This document shows positions 11,147 through 22,681 of a stretch of DNA of 64,000 nt, piece by piece. The DNA comes from Neoconidiobolus thromboides FSU 785 (taxonomy: Eukaryota; Entomophthoromycota; Entomophthoromycetes; Entomophthorales; Neoconidiobolaceae): assembly GCA_025603075.1 (NCBI GenBank), contig MU626369.1:1-64000 (forward strand), in the 5' to 3' direction. How positions within the stretch are numbered: the stretch's first letter is position 1; every line of letters begins with the position of its first letter. The position numbers were made by a program, and so were the translations under genes. The notes beneath the pieces are model-generated. The model was not told where the DNA came from, made no database searches, and saw only the letters and a program-made list of their open reading frames with translations.

Positions 11147-11969
11147 ATGGAATCCAATATGAATCCAAATAACAATGGAAATTATTCCACATCGACTACA
11201 CTCAATAAACAAGATGAAAGCTTTGTATCATTAAGAGAAATATTAGAAAAATTTGGTAATAATCCAGAGTTATTGAATACCATTTTAGTAGCTAAAGCGG
11301 AACAAGATAAGGTAAACTAAACCTTTTTATTTTTTAAATTGATTTTTTTTATATTGAAACTAACTGTTATAAAAGTTAAAATCCGAAGAATTACGCCATC
11401 AAACTGAATTACTACGGTATGAATCCAAGCGTTTAGAATATGAGTTAAATAATCCACAATCCCCTAATAACCAAGCGCCTTATTTATTACAAAACATGTC
11501 CGCATCGAGTAATAATTTAGCATCGTATAATCCGTACTGTTTATCACCATCCAAAAATACCACTACGAACTATAATCCCAATATTCAATTCAATCACAAT
11601 TATAATCAACAACATTCTATTGATCCCGAAGAACTATTTATAGCTAATGATTTTAAAAATATTCAATTAAGTTCACCACCTAATCATACATCTTCTCACC
11701 GTAGTCCTTATCAACACCGTAATCCATCTAGAGAAGAAGTATTAACAGCTATACGTAATAAAGTAAGAGCCAATTCTTTTGCTAAGGCTCAATCCAGTCA
11801 TCCTATGAATCAAGATATTACTTCATCTCAAGAAAGTCTACATCACCATTATCATCATCGATCAAGTTCTATTGATTCTAAGTTAGATGTATCCTCCTCA
11901 ATTAATCAATTTTTAAATACCAATCGTAAGTTTCAAACACTGGGGAACATGGAGTTAAGTAAAAAATAA
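11147..11969 (+). CDS. Coiled-coil, low-complexity protein of unknown function
   Basis: Two exons, 11147-11311 and 11376-11969, joined across a GTAAAC...AAAG intron, give 252 residues. The splice makes a continuous charged helix: REILEKFGNNPELL, then VAKAEQDK|LKSEELRHQTEL. This strongly supports the join, since the intron falls inside the heptad region. The rest is rich in Ser, Asn, His and Pro, with a conserved-looking basic segment SREEVLTAIRNKVRANSFAK. This leucine-rich segment followed by coiled coil and disordered tail suggests a regulatory nuclear protein, but no family is recognised. Confidence 0.7.
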
Positions 11970-12429
11970 TACTTGTTGATAGAGGATGATTGGGTCTAAT
12001 TTGATTAAGTTTAAGGTTTAATGTCTTTTTTTAATAATAGTAAAATATAAATATTTTTTGTTTATTTAATATCCTTGATCTTGGACAAGTTCATAAAGCT
12101 TATTGTGCATACTTTATTTTTAAATTTGGATGTTTTTATTTATTTATTTGTTGAGTTTATATCACAAATTAATTTCTTTATCAAAAAGAAAATTTAATAT
12201 AAAAAATGGTTTAATTGATTCAGACCTAAAATATACTAAAATACAAAAAATAATAACTATTCTAATTTGAAAAGGAGCTATATTAGCTAAAAATTAGTAT
12301 TATTATATAAATATTAGATAAAATAGGTCAATTCAACATCTCTCCAATAAATATTGAAGATCATAATTCAACTTAATATAAAACTTAAAATACTCTATTT
12401 ACAAAAGCTCTTGTACCTTTCGTTTATTA
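11970..12429. other. Intergenic between coiled-coil gene and RCC1 relic
   Basis: Terminator region of the upstream gene; nothing else recognised. Confidence 0.4.
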
Positions 12430-13440
12430 ATTGATAATTAAATGGTACAAAAACGCCTTCAATCTCTATAGCTTGATACATTCATCTACTTAATCAACTT
12501 ATTTTATAAATAAAATTTTATAATAAAGAAGCATTGAAACTTGAAAGATTAACAGCTAATGCAACTCGATTTTATCCCTTGCAAGTTATATAGAAAACAG
12601 ACTATTTCTATTGAAAATAAGCCATCAAAGTAGCTTCAGTTATGTTAACAGAATTTTGATTTATTATTAGTCCGTCCATGTCCAAGTCCATACTTATCCC
12701 ACAGATAAAATGAATCTTTCATAAGCCTAATGATATGTCAGTCACCAAAACTAACTTAAGTTAGCTTACCTTGACCTAAATATTCACCCAAGTTGATTTC
12801 AACAGATAGATATTTTTCGCCCTCTTAGTCTCCATTTTCAGCTTTTACCTTACTACTTCATAACCCTTGGTTTTCTAAAAATTTAGCCAAGTTTTCTGAT
12901 TGAGCTAAAATATGATTTGCTTTGGAATAAGCTACTTGACTTAGTACTTTACCATCTAAACTACTATGCTAAGTCAAACCCGATTTATTTATAGATCCAC
13001 TTATGAATTCATCTCCTAACTCTCCAAATTGAAAATTTGACCAATAAATAATTCAACTTTAGTTTGTTAATGCTAAACTAAATTTATCATCCACTGTTAT
13101 CTTATTAAACTTTTCGTTCTTATCTAATATATGTAAAACTTAAAGTAGCATTCGCTTTGAAGGTTACGTTTACTGTTTTAGTAATCTACTTTATGATTTC
13201 TAGTTAATAATAAAATGGAATAAAAACCAGCGACTAGTTAAATCATTGGGTGTTTGTCATTTATCCTGTCAAGGGATCAAGACCCTAATATGCACAAGAA
13301 AACAGACTCTATTCATATTGGATTTTCCTGTATATTCTGTCATAAAAACTGAAGAATTTGACACTACTTTTGCTTGTGAAGGTAACAGATTACAGCAGTA
13401 AAAATTACTTTTTGCAATGTTCCTATTTCTCAGAAAAAAA
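12430..13440 (-). pseudogene. Decayed F-box/RCC1-repeat gene
   Basis: Read on the minus strand, this stretch aligns along its length with the intact F-box/RCC1 gene at 47233-48732 and, at its end, with the copy entering the window at base 1. Recognisable pieces are SLDGKVLSQVA, YLSVEINLGEYLGQGK, VSFGD followed by a stop in place of Trp, YGLGHGR, and a terminal AIEIEGVFVPFNYQ tail matching the 5'-edge copy (EIEGDFVPFDFQ). Several stops and frameshifts interrupt it, and the region upstream of about 13300 is strongly decayed; the F-box end is not visible. It is inverted relative to both intact copies. Confidence 0.8.
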
Positions 13441-13599
13441 TTAATCTTGACTAAAAATTACCAATAAAACTAGTTTTATATCACAAAAAATTGATTTAAA
13501 TAAAAATTGGTTTGTTATTAAAAAGCTTAAGAATCAAAGTCACCACTGTTTTAACTAAAGCTATTATTATTTTTAAGGTTGAATTTTTATGACAGGATA

Positions 13600-13698
13600 T
13601 GTGAATGTATTTTTTTGTTTAAGAATTTTACTAACAATTATTCTACTTAAATAGTGCTTAAAAAGTGGAAAGCGATGAAATTAAAAAAAATACTCTCA
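13600..13698 (+). mobile_element. MITE copy 1
   Basis: About 99 bp, TA on both sides, ends TGTGAATG and ACTCTCA. It keeps the internal blocks TTTAAGAATTTTACTAAC and GCTTAAAAAGTGGAAA. Confidence 0.8.
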
Positions 13699-13770
13699 TA
13701 TATACAAAACCTAATAGCTTAAAACCCAAATAGTTACCATAGCGAAAATTCCTTTATTTCTTACTACATA

Positions 13771-13871
13771 TGGGGATGTATCTTTTGTTTAAGAATTTTA
13801 CCAACAATCTTTCCACTCAAATAGCGCTTAAAAAATGGAAAAAGTTATGAAACCAAAAAAAACATCCCCCA
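13771..13871 (+). mobile_element. MITE copy 2 (near consensus)
   Basis: 101 bp, from TGGGGATGTA to ACATCCCCCA, flanked by TA on both sides. Internal blocks TTTAAGAATTTTACCAAC, CACTCAAATAGCGC and ATGGAAAAAGTTATGAAACC. It lies 72 bp from copy 1 in the same orientation. Confidence 0.9.
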
Positions 13872-15483
13872 TATGATAATAGATTTAGCTAATTAAATAT
13901 ATGTGTTTTTAATTGAAGATCGTAACTTGATATATTTTGTATTGTTGCTGTAAGCCCTGCAATATGCAGTATATTCAAGCAGAAAAAATAGTTATTTGTA
14001 TTTAGCTATAATTAAAGTGGTAGTTTTATTTTACTTTAACTTTTATTTCCAAAAATATATCTTTTTGCACATCCATTACTTGATTTTCATATATACTACT
14101 TATGACATCTATACACACCTCTTACAAAAAAGTTTGAGCCAAGGAACTTGGTATTTTTATTTTGAAAACAGTTAGTTAATGGGTTAAAAGTTGATAGATC
14201 AAGTAAAAGTCTTGAAATTAATAATTTTAAGAAGTAAATTGGTTTATATTAACGTTAAAGCATATCGCTTTTCCAGACTTAGTTGCTTGATTCTTTGTTG
14301 TTTGGCAGTATATCTACTCCCTACTTATATATCTTTTTTGAATTTTACCATTAAAGATATCTTAAAAATCTTTTTTTACTATGGCCCAATACTACCATAT
14401 CAAGTCTTTTACATATAATATTTAGACCTTTTGACTGATTTATTATTTTGATCTAAAGTAGCCCATCAAAGTGGCTATTCATAGCATCAGGATTAGAATT
14501 GTATACTTTACTTTTATTGTTAGCTTATTAAATCTTGTACAAATACTTAAATTTAGAAAATTTATTCAAAACTGTTTCTATTGTCTTTTTCGAAACATTA
14601 CATTCTTTTTATATTTTTAGGACTATAAATTGGAATACTAATATGCCTTCTATCTCTATATCCCTTCTGGTCTAGCTACTTTCTATACTATTTTACAATT
14701 TATAGAGTGCTAGAGATAGTTTAAATTGAGATATTCAGTTAATGTTTAAGCTATATTATGGTGGAAAATTAAGTTTACTTTCAATTGCATAAAAATAAAT
14801 CAATAATTATAAATTTGTTTTATTTATATAAAAATATTCACTTTTATACAAATAGTGCGCTAATCTTTATAATGAAATTTTTTTAAAAAAATTATTTTAT
14901 TTTATTTCTACTTATCATTTTTTGAATAGTTAGAATTTATACATTATCTGATCGAGGCAGCATGATAGGAATTACTAAAGTGGGTAATGTGGGAAAAGTT
15001 ATTAGTGACATTGTCCTTCTTTAGTTATGAATAAGTTTTGTTTATCAACTTTTATTATTATTAATATATTAAGACACTTTGCCTTCTACTTAAAATCAAC
15101 GTTCAATTAATTTATATATCAAGTCTCTTATTACTACAACAAAATACTTTTATTTTAATTTTATTTTCTATTTTTTAATAATTTGACCATTTGAAATATT
15201 AAAACCTGACTAAGATTGTTGAGCATCTGTGATAATTTATACTATTGTTTCAAATTATCTTTCGTAATTAAACTATCATATTAGCAGTGATTTATTCTTA
15301 TTTATTTGTATTATTTTATAATTTTAATAAAGTGAATTTTAAATATTATAGAGAAATTCCAAATAGACATTGTATAAAAGATTTACTAATAATAACCACA
15401 ACTTTTAAATATTCAAATGAATTTTATTTATAAATGGTTGTAAGTAAACAACAAAATCATTCATCTAAAATTATTTAACTACC
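13872..15483. other. Gene-free stretch upstream of nothing recognisable, with a second RCC1 relic
   Basis: Apart from the short relic at 14625-14760 no gene is seen. A slightly G+C-richer patch at 14940-15020 has no recognisable product. Confidence 0.4.
14625..14760 (-). pseudogene. Second short relic of an F-box/RCC1 gene 3' end
   Basis: On the minus strand GAAAGTAGCTAGACC and, after a gap, ATAGAGATAGAAGGC followed by a decayed GTACCATTTA-like stretch, align with the codons for the HERPRP and EIEG tail of the copy at 1-175 and the relic at 12430. Only about 130 bases are recognisable. The match is by eye and short. Confidence 0.45.
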
Positions 15484-16725
15484 TTAAAGCGGTTTGGCTA
15501 TCACAGTTTCCAAAAAATAGATAACAGCTGGCGTAAGTTCTTTACCAATTGGAATAATTCTTTCAGGTGGAAGAACAAACCCATTTGGCGTGTTGGAATC
15601 GGCAGCTGGTGATAATTCAATAGTGTATCCATAAGTTTTCTGGTCGTTACCAGCATAGAACCAGTCAGATGCGGTACCAGAGCATGCATATAAATCAATA
15701 GACCTTTCATTAATGTAAGAAGTACCTGCAACATCAGCAATTTTTTGCTTAATGCCTTCTCCTAAGACCTTATGTTGTTCTTCATGAGGAGCAAGAGTTT
15801 GAGTGTCTCCATAAGGACGAAGAATAAGTTGAGAATAAGAGTGGAAGTCAATAGCTCCTAAGAAAGGACCTTGAGACTTAAAATAGTTAACGATGGCTTG
15901 AGTTTCAGGTTCAGAAGCAGCAAAAGGACCACGGTAAGTATTTGAAAATGGAACAGTGGAAGCACCTGGACCACCCCATCCATATGGAAAGTTTCGATTA
16001 ATATCAACACCTATACTACCGCTTACTGAACGGCGGTTTTTACGCCATAAACGGTCACCCTTCCAAGTGTAGGCATAGCCATCTGGATTAACGACTGGTA
16101 CAGCAATAATTTCAATTTGATCTAATAAAGATTTAATGGCTGGGTCGCTTTGACGGTTAGTGATTAAATGATCCAAAACATATTGTAAAGTAGATCCACT
16201 GATCCATTCACGAGCATGGATTAAAGATTCAAAGTACACCTTTTTCTTTGGAGTCCTTGTCGGATTGGTAATATGAATAGCAAATAGATCACGGCCTTGA
16301 TCAGATTTACCAATAGATGGGACGAATTTAACTGCATCTGAGTTAGATGAAGCTAAAGAAGAGTACCAAGATTTAATGTCCTCGTACTTATGGTAGTTAG
16401 AGAACCAATCGTCATTAGCAGCTTTTGATTCAATTTGTGAAAATGAATCGTAAATTTGACTTTGTAAATCTTCAATTAAAACCTTGTATTCTAAAGAGCC
16501 ACCGCTGACTCTATTTAAGGAAGCTAGTTGAGAAGGAGTAACACGAGCACTAATAAGATCTACGCTTTGGCTCCAAACATCAATTTGATCAAGGATTGGA
16601 TTGATCTTATCATTGGTTTTGAATTGAATAACTTTTTGTCCGGTATAAGTTGCTATAGTGGATGGACTAGCGAATATTGAAGAAATAGCAGCTAAAGTAC
16701 CAAAAGCAATAGAAGTGAATTTCAT
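15484..16725 (-). CDS. Secreted zinc carboxypeptidase (M14, A/B type)
   Basis: 413 residues, intronless. A signal peptide (first ~19 residues, ending IFAS) and a propeptide of about 85 residues precede the M14A catalytic domain. Zinc ligands are His170 and Glu173 (HAREW) and His295 (DFHSYSQ); the catalytic Glu is Glu370 (YTIELSP); substrate-binding Asn-Arg is in DINRNFPYGW. The residue aligning by eye with position 255 of carboxypeptidase A lies in SGTASDW and is Ser353, which favours neutral rather than basic C-terminal residues. Its codon use is more G+C-rich than its neighbours, suggesting strong expression. It digests peptides outside the cell, with autoinhibition by the propeptide. A 31-bp perfect inverted repeat sits 12 bases upstream of the ATG. 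Confidence 0.95.
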   Translation of the reverse strand: MKFTSIAFGTLAAISSIFASPSTIATYTGQKVIQFKTNDKINPILDQIDVWSQSVDLISARVTPSQLASLNRVSGGSLEYKVLIEDLQSQIYDSFSQIESKAANDDWFSNYHKYEDIKSWYSSLASSNSDAVKFVPSIGKSDQGRDLFAIHITNPTRTPKKKVYFESLIHAREWISGSTLQYVLDHLITNRQSDPAIKSLLDQIEIIAVPVVNPDGYAYTWKGDRLWRKNRRSVSGSIGVDINRNFPYGWGGPGASTVPFSNTYRGPFAASEPETQAIVNYFKSQGPFLGAIDFHSYSQLILRPYGDTQTLAPHEEQHKVLGEGIKQKIADVAGTSYINERSIDLYACSGTASDWFYAGNDQKTYGYTIELSPAADSNTPNGFVLPPERIIPIGKELTPAVIYFLETVIAKPL

Positions 16726-16737
16726 TTTTAAAATTTT

Positions 16738-16811
16738 TTAATAATATTATTAAAAAATATTCAAATTAATAAAGGTTTTTTAATTTGAATATTTTTTAAT
16801 AATATTATTAA
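16738..16811. repeat. Perfect 31-bp inverted repeat in the carboxypeptidase leader
   Basis: Arms 16738-16768 and 16781-16811 are exact inverted copies around a 12-base loop (ATAAAGGTTTTT). Each arm contains the self-complementary TTAATAATATTATTAA. It lies between the TATA box at 16826-16833 and the start codon, so part or all would be transcribed into the 5' leader. Confidence 0.9.
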
Positions 16812-16825
16812 GCGCTCTTATATTC

Positions 16826-16833
16826 TTTATATA
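16826..16833 (-). promoter_or_regulatory. TATA box of the carboxypeptidase gene
   Basis: TATATAAA on the minus strand about 100 bases upstream of the ATG at 16725. A start 25-40 bases downstream would fall inside the right arm of the inverted repeat. Confidence 0.5.
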
Positions 16834-17393
16834 ACTCTCTAATATTTGGTATATTTGGTTATAATTTTAAATTATATGACCAACTTATAACATGTAGTAT
16901 ACTTTAAACTAAAATAAAAAATATGATTATTTTAAGTAGACTAAATTAGATATAATTAGCAAATATGTAGTTGGGAATTCTTAATTGGGGTTGTTTTTAT
17001 TTTATGGTCTTTTTCTTCATCACACGATAGTCTTTTGATTTAATTCATCTATACAATAAGTGGGTTGTGAGATACGTACTCTTTTTTTTCATCATAAAAC
17101 AAATCATTATTGATTAAAGTTTCCTTATTTTAAATTTTATTTGGGTATTAGTGCAACTTGAAGTAATAGCTCTAAACACCAAAACATATATTAATACTGC
17201 TTACACTTTTCTCAATTTTAATGTGAATTACTATAAAAAAGTGACTAATTGACCCATCCTCTTTTACTTAAAATTCACTGATACAATGTATTGATTATGG
17301 GCACAAAGTAAACTGCACTGGTCAAATCATTAACATTAATAAATGTAATGATGACGAGTCACCCAATCTCATTGCTATTTAATTAAATATAAA

Positions 17394-17495
17394 TGGGTAA
17401 GTTTAAAAGCTCGATTAAAGAATAAAATTTCTTTCCACTTTTTTTGTCCATCTTCTATATAGCGTAAATAGATAATGAACAAAAAAACATTCCCA
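17394..17495 (+). mobile_element. Degenerate MITE copy
   Basis: 102 bp from TGGGTA to ACATTCCCA followed by TG/TA. It retains a TTTCTTTCCACT block, ATAGCGT and the CAAAAAAACATTCCCA end, and the length equals the family consensus. Confidence 0.5.
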
Positions 17496-19009
17496 TGTAA
17501 AGTAATTTTAAAATTGAACAAAAAAGCAAATATTTCCGTAGTACTTAATGCTTAATTCGTAACCTTTACTAAAAATCTAAATTAGACAAAAATTGAACCA
17601 GGCTTTTAACTAACTCAATATAAAAATATATTTAAATATGTTGTTTAACCCAATTCAGTGAGCTAAAAAACAAGCACCTTTGAATAAAGTTAAATAAAAT
17701 CACAGAAATATCATCCTTTGGAAACATTTAAAAGTATAAAAAGATAGTTAAATATTAGCCATATTTAATAGTATAAAAATTATAATATATTTTTAAAAAT
17801 TTCAGCTTATAACTCATTTAATTTAAGCTGTTTTCTCCTATTTTGATTAATTTTACAAAAATTTTGTTATATACCAATCATATTGTTAAGGCTTTGTCGT
17901 TATAACCACAATTTTTTATTAATGTGAAATGCTTACTTTATTTTTTTTAATATAATATTTACATCAATTTATATTTAAATTGATGTATTTAATTATTTTA
18001 CTCAAGACGAATTTTTAACCCAATTTAGGCTAATAGATCAATAGCATATACAGTTTTAAAGTTAAAATTTTTATAAATTTAGTTCCAATGTATTATATGA
18101 AGGTGTCTAAATTGGTTTCATTTTTTCATCCAATTTTTAAATATCTTGTATTCTAAAATTTTGCTTAAAATTCTATAAAAATAAGTTCTTTATTAATAGC
18201 AAAAGTACCTGACATAGTTTTAAACATTCTATTATAATTTATATCGTAACTTAGCAAAATTTCTATTAAATTTAATAGAACTTTCCAGATTAGTAAATCT
18301 TTTATTAATATAACCTATATATTGATATTAATCAAAATCGTAATATATAAACAAATCCATATTTTTATAAAACTCCATTAAGAAATATTTACTATTGACT
18401 GCTTTATAGCCAACATTACAAATTCGCTATTAAATAAATAAATAAATTACTTTAATGCTATAATTATATTATTAATATATTACTAAGTTGATAAACAGCT
18501 ACATGGGAGGGAGTGGTTAGTCTTAAAATTACAATCAACTAACTATCTTTATATAATACAAGCAATATGATAATAATTTGAGTAATATTAACATTTAACA
18601 ATCAATTTTTATGAGTTAATAAATCGCTTAGTAAATATTAGAATTTTTAAATTTTATCTATTTTTATAAGATAAGCTGGACTGATCTTTTAATTTTTTTA
18701 TTTCTATGAATTTCATAACTTTGGTTAGAATTATATCACTTTTTTTGATTTATCAAATACTGAATAACAGCGTAGTTTATTGTTATGCTTAATAAAATAT
18801 AGATACTTTTTGATATTAAAAAGTTTTTATATTTTTTTTATATTTTTTAAAAATTGTGTTTATTTCCTTATTATTAGCAGTTAAGCTATTAGCTTTGTTA
18901 TATCTACAAACAAAACTATCAGATTTTAAAACTAGTTAACTAATATCTTCTATTTTGCTTAATGCTTTAAAATATCACCATGTTAGCTCTATGATTGACT
19001 ATAGCATAA

Positions 19010-19440
19010 TAATCATTCAAGCCGTTGTGCTCTCGAGTTCAGGCACAATCAACCCCAAGCTTCTATTTTGTTTTTCTATGAGAATCTTTGTCATGTAATT
19101 CCGAAGAACATTATCTTTCCGTTCTGATATCCATATTTGCTGAAGTATAAAAGAGATTTTAGAATATAGTAGCCCGAGACTTTTTAACTGAATTATTCCC
19201 TGATATCTCGTACATTTAATAAAGTCAATAAGTTTACTTAGTAGTATTTACGTAGATTTTACATTAGTATTATCTATTCTATTAGTCTTACATAGTATAT
19301 AGCCTATTACGCGCTATTCTTCATAATTCAAGTCTATCTTAGTCACATAAACTAAGACCTTTCGACTTACAGTATAGTCTACCAGGCAATAGCTGCTTTT
19401 AGCTCCAATCACTGAGTATCAGATTTCACATCTTTTTATA
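19010..19440 (-). pseudogene. Possible coding relic, product unknown
   Basis: This is a patch of higher G+C and lower A/T runs. One minus-strand frame stays open for about 130 codons with only two or three stops (YSVIGAKSSYCLVDYTVSRK at the start, YMTKILIEKQNRSLGLIVPE near the end), unusual for this A+T content. No family is recognised; a decayed transposon protein is one possibility. Confidence 0.3.
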
Positions 19441-19499
19441 TTTTTAATAATAGATTATAACATTAATATTTTATCCTTAATTATTTTTGAACAATTTTA

Positions 19500-19600
19500 T
19501 GAGGATGTTTTTTTGATCTTATCATTTTTTCCATTTTTCAAAGTGTTATTTAAGTAGAATAATCGTTAATAAAATCTTTAAACAAAAAAATACATCCCCA
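19500..19600 (-). mobile_element. MITE copy 3
   Basis: 101 bp, reverse orientation, flanked by TA on both sides. Ends TGAGGATGT and ACATCCCCA. Confidence 0.85.
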
Positions 19601-20031
19601 TATTGATTTATTTGTATATTAAATCTAGAACTTTTACATTTATCAAAAGAATATACTAAAGCTATAGCTGATAATAACGCTACTTGTTGGTTTTTATTTT
19701 CGTTTCCTTCAAAATATTAATTTTACACATTGATCAATTAAGTTTGTTATTATTAATAGTAAACTTTGATAATATTCCTTTTCTTTTATTCTATTATAAA
19801 ATCCTATAAACTTTAGGCTCTTGTAAATAGTTGCCAAAATTGATATAAATGAATTACAATGTTCATATAATGTGCCTCTCGCTATTGCATTAAAATTTTT
19901 AAAATTCTATTTTGAAGTTTAGTTATAAAAGCTTGTATTGTTTTTATTTTAGTAAAAAATAAAGTAATTAAAACAAGTCTTTTAAGTTAATTTTTTTATT
20001 TAACTAAGATTTTTAAATTTAAATAATCAAA

Positions 20032-20129
20032 TGAAGATATTTTTTTGATTTCATCATTTTTTCCATTTTTTAGGCACTATTTGAGTGATAAAGACTGCTT
20101 GTAAAATTCTTAAAAAAATACATCCCCCA
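20032..20129 (-). mobile_element. MITE copy 4
   Basis: 98 bp, reverse orientation, ends TGAAGATAT and ACATCCCCCA. Internal TTTCATCATTTTTTCCATT is conserved. Confidence 0.8.
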
Positions 20130-20567
20130 TTATTAAGAATTTATAAATTAACTTGAATCTTGGATTAAGTTTTAGCTAAGTTCTGAAACCAATTTGAACA
20201 TCCCATATTTAGTATAAAAGTTTATTACAGTTTGTTAAAAATCTTTAATATAATTAGTCAAAACAAAATTAATAAAAGTTAAATTTTAGACTAATAATAA
20301 AAATTGAAAATATTAATTTATATAATATAAAAGTTAATCTAATAAGATTGAGATTGAACTTGGAGATAAATGTATACATCTAAACAACACTAGCAACTTT
20401 TTATATTTTTTATATTTTTTATATTTTTTATCGCTACCCAAAGATACTTTATCTTTTGTTTCACCAAATTAAATTTCTCGTTAAATTAGATTTTATTACT
20501 ATTCTGTAAATTGCTAGTAGATGTTATAATCACACATTTAGTACATCCCTAATCTAAAATTAGTAAA

Positions 20568-20668
20568 TGGGGATGTATTTCTATGTTTAAGAATTTTACT
20601 AATAAATTTTCCGCTTAAATAGCACTTAAAAAATGGAAAAAATAATGGAGTCAAAAAAAACACTCCCA
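20568..20668 (+). mobile_element. MITE copy 5
   Basis: 101 bp, ends TGGGGATGT and CACTCCCA. Flanks are TAGTAAA on the left and AATAGTAAA on the right. Confidence 0.85.
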
Positions 20669-22584
20669 AATAGTAAAAAGCCAAAATGTCACAAAATAAA
20701 ACCTTTAGCCCTAATTATCGACTTATTTTATTACTAAAATCACCTTTTTTTAAAGAGAATCTAATACTTTTTAGCAAATTTTTTGACAAAAGCCCATTTT
20801 AAATTATTTATTACTGGAGTGTTTTAAAATAAAAATGAGTAATTTTAAAATAGCAATGCCAAAAAACGTTATTTCAGCATTTTCTCGCTCTATCTAAGGA
20901 TGACTCCTTAGCATTTAATAACTTCTAATGACAAAATTTAAACAATTTTAAATTTTTAAATAATAAACATCAAAAAATCGCTTTAATTGTATTTATCCCT
21001 GATTAAAAAATTAAATTTTAGAAATTAAGGTAATCAAATGAAATTATTATAAAGATATTACTATATAAAAATAACCATAGAACAATATAAAAGCTAATGG
21101 AATCAAATTAGCCTTATAGCTTTGTTCCATTTAAACTAACGATATCTTTCATTTATTTATTAACATATATTATATAAACAAGTACTGAGTCTGGGTTCTA
21201 TTATTAGGTACAATATAATTTAAAGAATTATTTCACTTTGCTTTAAGCTTTAAGGATTGTAGCATGTGACACATAAGTAATTGAAGTTGGTAACTTTAAG
21301 TTACTTTATGAGAATTTAAATACAAAAGTATTAAATTTGGTAATTTAATAATAACTAAGTCACATTATTAATACAAAAGAAGGTTCAAATACAAATGAAC
21401 TTTTGTAATCTTTATAGATTTCGTATCAATCCTTATAATAGTACTAAGTTTTTAAACAAAACTAAGTGTCTTAAGTTTCAAGATATTGAGTATAAAACAT
21501 AACTAAAACTTGAATTAGAAAAAGCAAAATTTAGAACTGTATTAGCTTATTAAATATAAAATATTATATAATGATTATATTTAAGAGTAATCAGTAATTT
21601 TATTTGTTTAGTTTATAAACTAGAGATTCTAAATGTAATAATATATCATAAAAAACTAAAGTTACAAAAAATAACCACTATATTTTTTATGAAAGTAATT
21701 TATAATGGGCGATATATATTTTATAAAATATATAGATTGTCACTTTTAAGTCTTTGTTTCCAGCCTATTGATTACCTAAATGTTGAATTATCATTTGTAG
21801 ATTATCAGTAATTCAAATAACTAAAATCCTTAAAACTAATTGACCTGATGAAGAATTGTAATGTCATATTTTTCTAATATGGAAAAATAAAATAAAATAC
21901 AGTATTTCCATCACACTTAGGTATAAAAAATTGTTTAAGGAGTAATCTATTACCATATTAAGTATAACGTTGTAACAGTTCTATGTTTTTATTTATTTGT
22001 AATTTTGATACTCAATATCACTCTAAAATATCATACTTCAAAGCTGCAAATCTTAATAACATAAATCAGTAATTAATTTATCTTAAGTTTTGTAACCTTT
22101 ATAACTGATTTAATTTTAACTTTGATTTTAATCTAATAAAATTATACACCTATTTTGAGTTAACTTTAATTACCATATTCTATTTAACTTAAATCTAGAT
22201 AAAATATGTATTAGTTACTTTTATCTTAATTTACCCAACAGTTGTTTATTTTCAAAGCAAAGATAGATTTAGAGGATAGTATACCTAATATGGTATTTAA
22301 ATGCTTATTAAAAAAGAGTGGTTTGAGTAACATAATTTAGATAACTGAAAACATGAACCAAAGTTGGTCTGTATCTTTCTTACTAGTATACCTCTCCGAT
22401 TATAACTATATATTCTTTTGTTTATCTATATAATAAATAGGATAAACTTCATACATTCTATAGATATATTCAAACAAACCATTTCCCCCTTAAGTGGTTT
22501 TATTATCCCTTTAGAAATTAAGAAATTTACAGTTAATATTCTCGTAAAATTATCTTTGCATAATTTAGATAAGCGTAATCAATA

Positions 22585-22681
22585 TGGGGATGTATTTGTT
22601 TGAAAATTTTACTAACAGTTATTCTACTCAAATAGTGCTTGAAAAATGGAAAAAATGACAAAATCAAAAAGAATATCCCCA
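22585..22681 (+). mobile_element. MITE copy 6
   Basis: 97 bp, flanked by TA on both sides, ends TGGGGATGT and ATATCCCCA. Confidence 0.85.

Noticed and set aside
14191-14418. 75-codon hydrophobic plus-strand ORF
   Set aside because: It begins without an ATG, is made of A+T-rich codons only, and lies in decayed DNA.
14450-14510. GCCATCAAAGT-like match to the RCC1 relic
   Set aside because: Too short, and in the wrong order relative to the relic at 14625-14760.
19020-19075. Possible tRNA around the GAGTTCAGGC-like T-loop
   Set aside because: No acceptor stem, anticodon arm or D-loop could be paired.
20445-20549. Possible worn reverse MITE copy next to copy 5 (ends ACATCCCTA)
   Set aside because: Only the right end and a GCTAGTAGATG block resemble the family; length and left end do not fit.
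22418-22603. 61-codon plus-strand ORF
   Set aside because: Its 3' end lies inside MITE copy 6 and it has no recognisable features; a chance ORF.
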